Assembly: GCA_031972855.1 (NCBI GenBank)
Contig: DALYDY010000001.1
Coordinates: 62,001-126,000 of the forward strand
Source of the DNA: JAIXRY01 sp031972855
GTDB lineage: Bacteria > Patescibacteriota > Minisyncoccia > Phycocordibacterales > UBA9973
Direction: 5' to 3'
DNA: 64,000 nt
How positions within the stretch are numbered: position 1 is the first letter of the stretch; each line of letters starts with the position of its first letter. Below the pieces are notes generated by a model. The model saw only the letters and a program-made list of their open reading frames with translations, made no database searches and was not told the origin of the DNA. Position numbers and translations under genes: made by a program. This document shows positions 22,311 through 30,336 of this stretch, in pieces.

Positions 22311-23069
22311 TTAATCTGTCAAACTTTTAACACCTCTCATCATCTTTTCTAAATCTCTAATCCAAGATTCGTCAGATTTAAAAGTAACAATAGTTTTTTC
22401 TCTTTTACCAGTTATTTCATCTTTTATATACATTTCTTCTGGTTTATAAGGATTATCATCTATCAAAACTCTTTCAAAAGACCTTCCAAAATCGATAACG
22501 GCAGGGTTTCCTGTCTCATTATCAATCATTACATTCCCAGCATGTAAATCACGATGGTAAATACCATTTTTATTAATATTTGAAATAAAGTTTTTTAACA
22601 AAGAGAAAAATCTATCGTGATCATATTTCTCTGGGAGTTTTTCTCTATGAGTACAGATATAAGCTATAGTATTACCATCAACCTCATCCATAACTAAAAC
22701 CTGTCTAACACCTCTCTTTCCATCACCTTTATCTACTCCTCTAGCCTTAATAGAAGCTATTGGTTCAGGAACAAAAACACTACTATCCATATCTCTAACT
22801 TTTTCCATAAAACTCATTTCAATTTCAGTATCGTGATCAAGGAATCCTTGTCTATCTACAACCTTATAACAGAAACCTGCGTTTTTTTGATCATCTCTAA
22901 AAACATCAGCTGATTTACCTGTTCCAAGTTCATTTTGTTTAACAAACAACTCTTCTGCAAGATCACACAATCTATCTTCAAAATCTTCAGTATGAAGTTC
23001 TGGATATCTTTTTTCTACTTTTTCTGGGTGCTTAAGTAGAACATCAAAATTTGGATGCCTTTCAGTCAT
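22311..23069 (-). CDS. small protein kinase-fold protein
   Basis: The 252-residue product has the hallmarks of a protein kinase-like phosphotransferase: a nucleotide loop region (GTGKSADVFRDDQ) with a downstream lysine (CYKVVD), the hinge VLVMDEVDG, the catalytic loop HRDLHAGNVMID and the metal motif DFGRSF. The HRDLHAGN form is closer to ABC1/RIO or aminoglycoside-type kinases than to Hanks Ser/Thr kinases. I start at MTERHPNF (23069) because the longer frame runs antisense through tRNA-Gly. The substrate is unknown. Confidence 0.8.
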   Translation of the reverse strand: MTERHPNFDVLLKHPEKVEKRYPELHTEDFEDRLCDLAEELFVKQNELGTGKSADVFRDDQKNAGFCYKVVDRQGFLDHDTEIEMSFMEKVRDMDSSVFVPEPIASIKARGVDKGDGKRGVRQVLVMDEVDGNTIAYICTHREKLPEKYDHDRFFSLLKNFISNINKNGIYHRDLHAGNVMIDNETGNPAVIDFGRSFERVLIDDNPYKPEEMYIKDEITGKREKTIVTFKSDESWIRDLEKMMRGVKSLTD

Positions 23070-23126
23070 ATAAAAATAATAACACATATTTACTATATTA
23101 TTAAAATTTGCTAAGATATGTGAAAT

Positions 23127-23197
23127 GCGGGATTGGTTTAGTGGTAGAATGTCTGCCTTCCAAGCAGAAGACAAGAGTTCGATTCTCTTATCCCGCA
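23127..23197 (+). tRNA. tRNA-Gly (TCC)
   Basis: Acceptor GCGGGAT / ATCCCGC, anticodon loop CTTCCAA in stem TCTGC / GCAGA, and T-arm AGAGTTCGATTCTCT. CCA is not encoded and must be added by the cca product. Confidence 0.96.
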
Positions 23198-23200
23198 CAG

Positions 23201-23246
23201 AAAATACAACAAAACTCATACGAAAGTATGGGTTTTGTTGTATTTT
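23201..23246 (+). terminator. intrinsic terminator after tRNA-Gly
   Basis: A stem of about 20 bp (AAAATACAACAAAAC...) closes on a GAAA tetraloop. Confidence 0.85.
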
Positions 23247-23278
23247 ATTACGATAAAAGAGTCGAAAATAAAAACTCG

Positions 23279-23719
23279 CTAATCGCGAGTTTTTTGGTCA
23301 ATAATAATTGAAATATTTTTAACCATCTCTTTTGTCCTATTTTTTATATCTTTTTGAAAATAAAAATCTACAAAAGATTCTTTTTCTATAGGAACATGTG
23401 TCGTGGAAATGCCCCAAGACAGATTAGGATAATCTTTTTTAACTCTAGAAATAGCATTTATAATATTCTCAGTATCATCAGTTTTTATTGAATTAAACAA
23501 ATTTCCAGAAGAAATAACAATAAATAATGAATCTGATTTGTGTTTTCTAAAAATATCTAGAATTGTAGGAATAAATCTTTTTCCAGAATCTTGAGGTTTA
23601 ATGGTTTTAATCCAGATATTAAAACCTCTTTCTATTAAAATATTCTCAATTTCGGAATGTTTTATACTTTCAGGAATAGCACTATCCTGAAGTAAAACAA
23701 TAATTCTTTGATTTTTCAT
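23279..23719 (-). CDS. 146-residue alpha/beta protein of unknown function
   Basis: The alternating strands and helices (QRIIVLLQDSA, IENILIERGFNIWI, SLFIVISSGNLF) resemble a receiver- or Rossmann-like fold. No conserved phosphorylation triad can be placed with confidence. No family is recognised. It stands alone between tRNA-Gly and yraN. Confidence 0.5.
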   Translation of the reverse strand: MKNQRIIVLLQDSAIPESIKHSEIENILIERGFNIWIKTIKPQDSGKRFIPTILDIFRKHKSDSLFIVISSGNLFNSIKTDDTENIINAISRVKKDYPNLSWGISTTHVPIEKESFVDFYFQKDIKNRTKEMVKNISIIIDQKTRD

Positions 23720-23768
23720 GATAATGTTTTTTATTAATATACATTATCTTTAACAAAAATCAATACTT

Positions 23769-24167
23769 TTACACAAAACTCTCAAAAACCTCCACCTTTC
23801 CCTTCTTTTGATCTATATCTATAAATACAACCAACAAATCACATTGCCATAATTTATTCTCATCTATACGTTTCTCAAGCAAATAAAGCTGAGCTGTCTT
23901 GAGAAACCTTTTAATCTTCTTCTCGTGCAAATTCTCAGCTGGATTATAAGCTGTTTCTCCCCTATTCTTTTCAATAAAATTTCTTCTTATAGACTTAACT
24001 TCAATAAAATGAAGAATATTGTCTTTTTCGGCAACAACATCAACTTCTCCAAAAAATGTAGAGAAATTTGATTCTAAAATAGTAAATCCATGTTTCATGA
24101 GAAACATTGAGGCTAGTTTTTCACCTATTTCCCCTACTTTCTGAGTTTTTGAAGTAAAAACCTTCAT
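23769..24167 (-). CDS. yraN: YraN/UPF0102 family endonuclease-like protein
   Basis: The 132-residue protein has the compact restriction-endonuclease-like core of this family: GEIGEKLASMFLMKHGFTIL, then EVDVVAEKDNILHFIEVKS. The Glu/Asp of EVDVV and the E-x-K of FIEVKS form the predicted metal site. The biological role of the family is unsettled. Confidence 0.88.
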   Translation of the reverse strand: MKVFTSKTQKVGEIGEKLASMFLMKHGFTILESNFSTFFGEVDVVAEKDNILHFIEVKSIRRNFIEKNRGETAYNPAENLHEKKIKRFLKTAQLYLLEKRIDENKLWQCDLLVVFIDIDQKKGKVEVFESFV

Positions 24168-24614
24168 TGATATAAGTATATAGTATTTTAGTAACTAGTA
24201 GATAGTAGATTTTGCAAAATTGTGTCGAGCGCTACGTCGACTAAAGCGCGACATTATATATAAAATTGTTACATGTGTAACAAAATAGGCTGTTTTACAT
24301 CAAAATGGGTGTATTTTTAAATTCCTAGCACGTGAAACATATATACACCACCTATTGTCTATTATTTAATATGACTTTTCAAAAATACCTATATTTTATA
24401 ATACTATTTTAGTTTTTCAGACATTAAAAATGATGTTTGACCGATTGTAAAAAGTCGTCTCTTATAAACACTATACACAGAGTTATCCACAGTTTTGTTA
24501 AAAAATAAGGATAACTAGACCATAAAGTACTAGTATCTCAAAATATAAAAAGACTGTCTTATTTTGGACCTTTAGTGTGTACTTAAACAACTAACTATGT
24601 AATAATAGTTATAC
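24168..24614. other. intergenic region with parS-like and DnaA-box motifs
   Basis: This 447-nt gap contains no gene. It holds a parS-like near-palindrome GTTACATGTGTAAC (24268-24281) and a half site CACGTGAAACA (24329-24339). A strict DnaA box TTATCCACA is at 24483-24491, preceded by a related TATACACAG and followed by an inverted GGATAAC. An inverted repeat GTCGAGCGC / GCGCGAC lies near 24222-24252. Confidence 0.6.
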
Positions 24615-24686
24615 GCACCTATGGTGAAATGGATATCACACCGGTCTTCGGAACCGTTGTTCTGGGTTCGAATCCTGGTAGGTGCA
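24615..24686 (+). tRNA. tRNA-Arg (TCG)
   Basis: Acceptor GCACCTA / TAGGTGC, anticodon loop CTTCGGA, T-arm TGGGTTCGAATCCTG. CCA is not encoded. Confidence 0.93.
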
Positions 24687-24769
24687 CAAATTGCTGACTT
24701 TATACAAATAAAACAACATTTGCATTTTTTTATACATGTAGATATAATTACAAATACCAATCTATATAA

Positions 24770-24840
24770 GCGGGATTGGTTTAGTGGTAGAATACGTCCT
24801 TGCCAAGGATGAGTCAAGAGTTCGATTCTCTTATCCCGCA
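24770..24840 (+). tRNA. tRNA-Gly (GCC)
   Basis: Acceptor GCGGGAT / ATCCCGC, anticodon loop TTGCCAA in stem CGTCC / GGATG, T-arm AGAGTTCGATTCTCT. It is nearly identical to tRNA-Gly (TCC) outside the anticodon arm, and CCA is not encoded. It ends 14 nt before cca. Confidence 0.96.
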
Positions 24841-24854
24841 CAGATTAGGGTAAA

Positions 24855-26420
24855 ATGAAGTTTCATATGAAACCAAACCCAATAAATAACAAAATAATAC
24901 CAGAATATGTTACACATGTAACACAAACTCTCGAAAATAATGGCTTTGAGGCTTTTTTAGTGGGTGGATGTGTAAGAGATCTAATAATTGGTAGGGAAGT
25001 CAAGGATTGGGACCTGACAACAAACGCTAAGCCAGAAGATATAGTAGGTCTTTTTGAAAAGACTGTATACGAGAACACTTTTGGAACAGTTGCGGTTTGT
25101 ATACCTAAAGTTACACATGAAACCGATTTATCAGAGAATACCAAAGAAGAAAGTGTTTCATATGTAACAAATACAGGTGTTTCACCTGAAACAAAGCAAA
25201 AATATAACATTATAGAGGTTACACCATACAGAAAAGAGGGTATTTATAAAGATTCTAGACATCCAGAAAGTGTTTCATTCAGTGAAAATATAGAAGACGA
25301 TCTTAAAAGACGTGATTTTACAATGAATGCCATAGGGTATAGTGTCTCTAAAGGACAGTTTATTGACCTTTATAAAGGACATGAAGATATAAAGGACAAA
25401 GTTATTAGAGCGGTAGGAAATCCAGACGAGCGTTTCCAAGAAGACGCACTTCGAATGATTAGAGCGATTAGGTTTTCCACAGTTTTAAATTTTGCTATCG
25501 AAAGTGAAACATTGAGTGCTATTTATACAAACAGAGAATTGATTAAAAATATTTCACAAGAGCGTATTCGTGATGAATTTGTAAAAATAATAGAGAGTAA
25601 GAATCCTAGTATGGGAATAGTGTTACTTGAAAAGACGGGGCTACTAGAATATATTATTCCAGAACTTCGTGAAGGAATCGGCTGTGAACAGGGTGGGGCA
25701 CACAAATTCGCTGTATTCGAACATTTACTCGGAGCACTCGACCACTCAGCCCAAAAAGAATTTTCTACAGAAATACGTCTCGCAGCACTATTCCACGATA
25801 TAGGTAAACCTAGAACACGTCGCCCAGGAATAAAGAAAGCTTACACATTCTACGGACATGAAGTAGTGGGAGCAAAGATGGTAAAGAAAATAATGGAAAG
25901 AATGAAATTTCCAAAAGATACAACAGACTTTGTGACAAACATGGTTCGTCGCCACATGTTCTTCTCAGATACAGAACAAATTACACTTTCTGCAGTGCGT
26001 CGTGTTATTGCAAATGTGGGAGTGGATCATATTTGGGAACTTATGGAAATAAGAGAGTGTGACAGAGTAGGGATGAGTAAAGTTGAAGCGCCATACAGAC
26101 TTCGCAAATATCACGCAATGATTGAAGAATGTCTTCGTGATCCGATATCAGTATCCCAACTCGCTATCGACGGCTCATATATGATTAACGAGCTTAAAAT
26201 GACTCCAGGACCACGCATGGGTTGGATTCTTCTATCTTTACTTGAGGAAGTGTTGGACGACCCTGCGAAGAATACAGTTGAAATATTAAAGGAAAGAATT
26301 CTTGATCTAAATGAACTCGATGATAAGACTCTCCAAACCCTCGGCGAGAAAGCTAAGAAGCAAAAAGAAGATCTTGATGAAAAGGAAGTAGGTGAATTAC
26401 ATAAGAAACATAGAGTATAA
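24855..26420 (+). CDS. cca: CCA-adding enzyme (tRNA nucleotidyltransferase) with HD domain
   Basis: The enzyme adds or repairs the 3' CCA of tRNAs, which three of the four tRNA genes here lack. The nucleotidyltransferase core shows FLVGGCVRDLIIGREVKDWDL (split as LVGGCVRDLI and DWDL) and the RRDFTMNAIGY motif. RF-DALRMIRAIRFS follows, then an HD domain (LFHDIGKPRTRR near residue 315). The 521-residue protein has an apparent insertion at about residues 84-115, rich in Val, Thr and Glu, between strands of the catalytic head. Its DNA encodes three parS-like sites. An alternative start is 24867. Confidence 0.93.
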   Translation: MKFHMKPNPINNKIIPEYVTHVTQTLENNGFEAFLVGGCVRDLIIGREVKDWDLTTNAKPEDIVGLFEKTVYENTFGTVAVCIPKVTHETDLSENTKEESVSYVTNTGVSPETKQKYNIIEVTPYRKEGIYKDSRHPESVSFSENIEDDLKRRDFTMNAIGYSVSKGQFIDLYKGHEDIKDKVIRAVGNPDERFQEDALRMIRAIRFSTVLNFAIESETLSAIYTNRELIKNISQERIRDEFVKIIESKNPSMGIVLLEKTGLLEYIIPELREGIGCEQGGAHKFAVFEHLLGALDHSAQKEFSTEIRLAALFHDIGKPRTRRPGIKKAYTFYGHEVVGAKMVKKIMERMKFPKDTTDFVTNMVRRHMFFSDTEQITLSAVRRVIANVGVDHIWELMEIRECDRVGMSKVEAPYRLRKYHAMIEECLRDPISVSQLAIDGSYMINELKMTPGPRMGWILLSLLEEVLDDPAKNTVEILKERILDLNELDDKTLQTLGEKAKKQKEDLDEKEVGELHKKHRV

Positions 26421-26422
26421 AT

Positions 26423-26458
26423 AGTAAAAACCACTCACATTTGTGAGTGGTTTTTACT
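26423..26458. terminator. bidirectional terminator after cca
   Basis: AGTAAAAACCACTCACA pairs perfectly with its complement around TT, with A and T flanks, between convergent genes. Confidence 0.85.
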
Positions 26459-26771
26459 ATTTCTGACCACTTTTATAATCAAAATCTTCAGTCTTATTAG
26501 CATTATCCCATTCTTCGGCAGTAAGGAGACTGTCTTTCATATACCAATCATTCTCCCTAAATTCTATCTTTTCTGGATAAAGCACATTATATTTATCAGC
26601 AACCTTTTTTCTTTCTTCTATATAAGATTCTTCTGATTCAAATTTTCCTAAATATAATTCTGATTCTTTTGTAGAGGTTTTTTCTTGAATTCTTTGAGCC
26701 TCTTGTATGAAATCAAATTGTGCCTCTTGTTGAACACCATTATCGTTTCCAAGTTCTAGATTATATTGCAT
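26457..26771 (-). CDS. 104-residue acidic protein of unknown function
   Basis: The product is soluble and rich in Glu, Gln and Lys (FIQEAQRIQEKTSTKESELY), probably helical. I recognise no family. Confidence 0.5.
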   Translation of the reverse strand: MQYNLELGNDNGVQQEAQFDFIQEAQRIQEKTSTKESELYLGKFESEESYIEERKKVADKYNVLYPEKIEFRENDWYMKDSLLTAEEWDNANKTEDFDYKSGQK

Positions 26772-26803
26772 ATATATAAAGTATACGCCACTTAAACAAA
26801 AAG

Positions 26804-26827
26804 AAAAGCCTCCTTTAAGGAGACTTT
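26804..26827 (-). terminator. intrinsic terminator
   Basis: AAAGCCTCCTT / AAGGAGACTTT forms a stem following the 26836-28287 gene. Confidence 0.7.
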
Positions 26828-26835
26828 AGAATGAA

Positions 26836-28287
26836 CTATTTTTTGATTTTGATTTTTTTCAAAACAACTAAATTCTCTTCAAACAAATCCGGCGTAGTGG
26901 CCAAAGCCTTTGCCATAGGATTCTTTTTTGAAATAAAGAAGAAATGTTCTGAAATTTTTCCAATGATTTCAGCAGGGTTAACTTCAGAAACAGCAACAGG
27001 CTTTTGAGGAAACAAAAAATCCTTTTGTTCCGGTGTGAGCATTTCAATAAACACCCTAAATGATTCACCTAATTCCGACAAATCAACTTTTTTTGCACCT
27101 GTTTCACTTTCTGTCCCTGTTAAAATCAAAGTCATTTTAGTATTTTCAGACTTAAAACGACAAGGAATATCATTTTTAATGAGTAACTCCAAAGATTTCT
27201 TAGCCTCTTCAGACCTTTCTTCTTTAGTGCCTTTCAAAAAAAAGACTTCAACATATTTTGAGGTTGCTGGTTTTGAAATCTTCACACAAAGTTTATCGTT
27301 TGCACTATCTGGTGTGTACTTCGGTAAATGAGATAAAATTTCATAAACCTGGGCGTTTATACCCTTTGCTCCTTTTCCTTGCATTTTTTTGATTGGTTTT
27401 GTTGTTGTTTGTTTTAATTTAATGTAGAAAGTATTGGGCTCAGCTTGATCCTGAACGGATTCAATCTGATAAGTTTCTTTCAGGAATTGAAGTGATTTTT
27501 CAACACATTCAACTCTTACAGAAGAGGTAGGTACAAATCTTGTCGATAATTTCTTGTCACCGTTTACACGTCCAGAGGATTTCAGCTTTGAGCAAAGTCT
27601 ATGATTACACTCCCATTCAACGAGTTTTAGAATTTCCTCGTTACTGAAAGAAAATTTTCTTTCAACAGGTTTAAGGTTATCATCTCTTTCATACGGAACA
27701 TCGTCTGGCAGTTCCAAAATGAAAATTAATTTGTTCTCGTTATTGTTTGGACGTTCGGGAGAAAATCCTAAAGAACCAAAAAATTTCATAGCAAGCTTAG
27801 TTTCAAAATCGTTAAAATAATTAAAAACCATTTGATTAGATGTTGGTTTAGCGTTTTCAGAAACACCAATGATTTTTCTAATTTCATGAAGTTTTAAAAT
27901 AACTTCTAAAGCTTGAACAACATTAAGCATGATACCGATGTCTGTTTTTATTGATTGAGGTAAAGCAACAGGTATCAAAACATGATCTTTAGATGGAGAA
28001 ATATTTCTCAAACTTAAGATAATTTTTTTCTCACTGTCTTTGAAAGGTTTTACTTCGCTTGAGCTAAAAATGTTTTCAACTCTTGATTTGTTAATAATTG
28101 CATTTGAACCCTTCAGAGTGATGATGATTCCTGTGTAGTTATCGATATTCCTTTTTTCTGGATGGAGAATTTCATAATCCTTGCCTACTTCAAGTGAGCA
28201 ACGATCGTGAATCATTTTCTCCACTGTGTGTCTTTTGCGCCAGTATATACTGACAACATCAGACTCTGGTGATGTTTGTGCGGCCAT
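26836..28287 (-). CDS. 483-residue protein of unknown function
   Basis: I recognise no domain. The protein is soluble, with repeated alpha/beta patterns (for example IIITLKGSNAIINKSRVENI and LCVKISKPATSKYVEVFFLKG) and no membrane segment. Several segments of about 70-90 residues share a K-V-F/L-strand followed by a helix with EEAKKSLELLI, so internal repeats are possible. It is driven by a strong promoter at 28338-28366 and has its own terminator, so it is a well-expressed single-gene unit. Confidence 0.65.
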   Translation of the reverse strand: MAAQTSPESDVVSIYWRKRHTVEKMIHDRCSLEVGKDYEILHPEKRNIDNYTGIIITLKGSNAIINKSRVENIFSSSEVKPFKDSEKKIILSLRNISPSKDHVLIPVALPQSIKTDIGIMLNVVQALEVILKLHEIRKIIGVSENAKPTSNQMVFNYFNDFETKLAMKFFGSLGFSPERPNNNENKLIFILELPDDVPYERDDNLKPVERKFSFSNEEILKLVEWECNHRLCSKLKSSGRVNGDKKLSTRFVPTSSVRVECVEKSLQFLKETYQIESVQDQAEPNTFYIKLKQTTTKPIKKMQGKGAKGINAQVYEILSHLPKYTPDSANDKLCVKISKPATSKYVEVFFLKGTKEERSEEAKKSLELLIKNDIPCRFKSENTKMTLILTGTESETGAKKVDLSELGESFRVFIEMLTPEQKDFLFPQKPVAVSEVNPAEIIGKISEHFFFISKKNPMAKALATTPDLFEENLVVLKKIKIKK

Positions 28288-28337
28288 TTTTATAAGTTGT
28301 TTTGAGTTTGTTTTTTCAAAAATCGTTAATTTGAAGC

Positions 28338-28366
28338 ATTGTATACTAAAAATACAATTTTGTCAA
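28338..28366 (-). promoter_or_regulatory. consensus promoter of the 26836-28287 gene
   Basis: In minus-strand sense TTGACA (28366-28361), 17 nt, TACAAT (28343-28338), giving a leader of about 44 nt. Confidence 0.8.
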
Positions 28367-28676
28367 TAGTCGCTCGGATATATATTCCAAAAGACACGTA
28401 TATTTTTCTGCTGAAAAATTACTATTCTCGATAGATATCTGCGAAATGTCTTTTTGAATATATATCCTCGCTTAGTAGTTAAATACAATAAAAAACAAAT
28501 TCGCGCAGTCATTATCCGTAAGGCTTCAGAAAAGTAATATCCTCGCTTAATGGTTAAATGCAAAAATACAATTAAGTGAGATAAAAATCATGATTAATTG
28601 CTGAGTCGCTTGATTAGCTTGTCCCGTGAAATTGTATTCGCGAAGCATTTCACTGGGATTAAATACAAAAATCAAA
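28367..28676. repeat. non-coding region with inverted and direct repeats
   Basis: This part of a 528-nt gene-free gap has no credible ORF. A 21-nt inverted repeat (28376-28396 against 28447-28467, one mismatch) would form a long stem over a 50-nt loop. A direct repeat of about 27 nt beginning ATATCCTCGCTTA occurs at 28462-28488 and 28537-28563. A further hairpin, CCCGTGAAAT / ATTTCACTGGG, lies at 28623-28656. Confidence 0.7.
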
Positions 28677-28711
28677 AAAGGCCGGTTCCCAATGGAAACC
28701 AGCCTTTAATC
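28677..28711. terminator. terminator-like hairpin
   Basis: AAAGGC-GGTT pairs with AACC-GCCTTT, with one bulged base on each side. Confidence 0.65.
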
Positions 28712-28816
28712 TATGATAACAGAACTATGCGTCTACCCCTAGCGCATGTCTATTTTAAATAGTACTATTCTAAAAAATAAAAGCAAGCATTAAATATTTT
28801 TTAGAATTATATAAAA

Positions 28817-29602
28817 CTACAAATCTATATCAATAAATATTGGACAGTGGTCGGAGCCAAAATAATCTGTAATATGCTCTGATTTTTTGAGATAGGGGAG
28901 CAAATCTGGTGAAATAAAGAAGTAATCTATACGCCAACCAACATTTCTAGTACGAGCGCCGGTTTTCTGATCCCAATATGTATAAGAGTCTTTTGTATCT
29001 GGATGAAGTGTGCGAAAGGTATCTATATATCCAAGAGATACAACCTTATCAATCCATGCACGTTCTTGTGGGAGGAATCCTGTATTGTCTTTATTTTCTT
29101 TTGGTCGAGCAAGATCTATTTCATTGTGAGCAGTATTCACATCACCACAAACAATCACTCCATAACCTTCTTTTTTATACTTTTCCATCTTTTTTAAAAA
29201 GGCATCATAAAATCTCATTTTGTAGTCGAGTCGTATTGGACCACCTCCGCCATTAGGGAAGTAGCAGTTCATTAAAACGAAAGGATGGTCTACATCATCA
29301 AAAACAAGAACATTTGTTCGTCCTTCATCATCGAATTCTTTCACACCAAATCCATTCATAACTTCGCTTGGATTTATTTTTGTATATATACCTACACCAC
29401 TATAACCTTTACGGGTTTTACAGTGAGACAAGAATAATTCATAACCTTTTATGTTTATTACTTCTTCAGAAAGTTGGTCGAGCTCAGCTTTTACTTCTTG
29501 GAGGCATAAAATGTCTGCATTATGCTTTGTAAACAAATCCATCAAGTCGCCATTTTTGACAGTTGCACGTAGGCCGTTTGTATTCCAAGAGATTATTTTC
29601 AT
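28817..29602 (-). CDS. xth: exodeoxyribonuclease III / AP endonuclease
   Basis: The 261-residue enzyme cleaves DNA at abasic sites in base-excision repair. Family motifs are in order: ISWNTNGLRA at the N-terminus, LQEVKAE with the metal-binding Glu, GDVNTAHNEIDL, WRIDYFFIS and GSDHCPI at the C-terminus with the catalytic Asp-His pair. I start at MKIISWN (29602) because the family begins there and the 7-residue extension is not conserved. Confidence 0.95.
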   Translation of the reverse strand: MKIISWNTNGLRATVKNGDLMDLFTKHNADILCLQEVKAELDQLSEEVINIKGYELFLSHCKTRKGYSGVGIYTKINPSEVMNGFGVKEFDDEGRTNVLVFDDVDHPFVLMNCYFPNGGGGPIRLDYKMRFYDAFLKKMEKYKKEGYGVIVCGDVNTAHNEIDLARPKENKDNTGFLPQERAWIDKVVSLGYIDTFRTLHPDTKDSYTYWDQKTGARTRNVGWRIDYFFISPDLLPYLKKSEHITDYFGSDHCPIFIDIDL

Positions 29603-29695
29603 AAAACTTATTTTATCACACAATCTTTACTTTTTCAGAAAAAAGAGTAAAGTATTAATTAGATAAAAAATTCACAACCAAATAAACACACACTT

Positions 29696-30295
29696 ATGAA
29701 AAAAGATCCCGCAAAAAATGAGAGAATTTATCTCATCACATTAGCTCTAACTGTTATTATTTTCATTGCTAGTTATTTTATTCCACCAACAATGATGGAC
29801 AAAAGTATCTGGAATTGGATTTCTGTACCCCCTCTATTTCTATGTTTGCCTTTACTGTTTTCAATTCCTGTTGGCGCATACACTGCAAGCAATTTTAAAG
29901 CAACACCTCTTGTTAATCAGCCTGAAACCGAATTAGATGACTATAGTGACGCGCAAAACGCACAACACTATGGTGATGTATTTAAAGGTCTGTGGTTACC
30001 GTCATTTATTTACGGATCAGTATTTTCTGTATCATTTCTATTTGTTGCATTTTTAAAAGATAAAATTTGTTTTGAAAATACTTCACTAGCATATACTTTT
30101 ATCTTAATGATTTTAGGAAGCATGTCAGGTTTTTATATTTCTTTCAGAATATATTTATCTTTGTTTTCTAAAAAACAGGAGACACCTTTTAGTGGACATC
30201 ATTATGCTCAAAGAACAAAGAATTTAGATAAAAGAGAGTTCGGATACGGATACACCGGTGGTTCAAACACCAGAAGTGTTACAAGACATAGCTAG
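29696..30295 (+). CDS. four-span membrane protein of unknown function
   Basis: The 199-residue protein has hydrophobic helices at about 11-30, 41-61, 100-122 and 133-155. A short polar C-terminus contains FGYGYTGGSNTRS. No family is recognised. It is a single-gene unit divergent from xth. Confidence 0.6.
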   Translation: MKKDPAKNERIYLITLALTVIIFIASYFIPPTMMDKSIWNWISVPPLFLCLPLLFSIPVGAYTASNFKATPLVNQPETELDDYSDAQNAQHYGDVFKGLWLPSFIYGSVFSVSFLFVAFLKDKICFENTSLAYTFILMILGSMSGFYISFRIYLSLFSKKQETPFSGHHYAQRTKNLDKREFGYGYTGGSNTRSVTRHS

Positions 30296-30301
30296 AATTT
30301 C

Positions 30302-30336
30302 AGCGTTGTGAAAATTATTTTCACAACGCTTTTTTA
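30302..30336. terminator. terminator between convergent genes
   Basis: AGCGTTGTGAAAA and TTCACAACGCT pair, followed by TTTTTT. Confidence 0.85.

Larger units (their letters stand above)
24268..25192. promoter_or_regulatory. cluster of six parS-like palindromic sites
   Basis: Six 14-mers fit GTTWCAYVTGWAAC or its near complement: 24268-24281, 24860-24873 (GTTTCATATGAAAC, perfect palindrome), 24909-24922, 25110-25123, 25155-25168 and 25179-25192 (GTTTCACCTGAAAC, one base from the classic ParB site core GTTTCACGTGAAAC). Five lie in the first 340 nt of cca. They could be the chromosome's centromere-like ParB loading cluster. parB is not in the window. Confidence 0.65.

Noticed and set aside
23070..23219. 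N-terminal extension of the kinase gene
   Set aside because: The extension is the antisense reading of tRNA-Gly (TCC).
24572..24841. 89-codon minus-strand frame
   Set aside because: It is the antisense of tRNA-Arg and tRNA-Gly (GCC).
28376..28467. Insertion sequence with terminal inverted repeats
   Set aside because: Only about 50 nt lie between the arms, with no transposase and no target-site duplication visible.
28363..28563. 66-codon minus-strand frame
   Set aside because: It is formed by the inverted and direct repeats and has no coding character.
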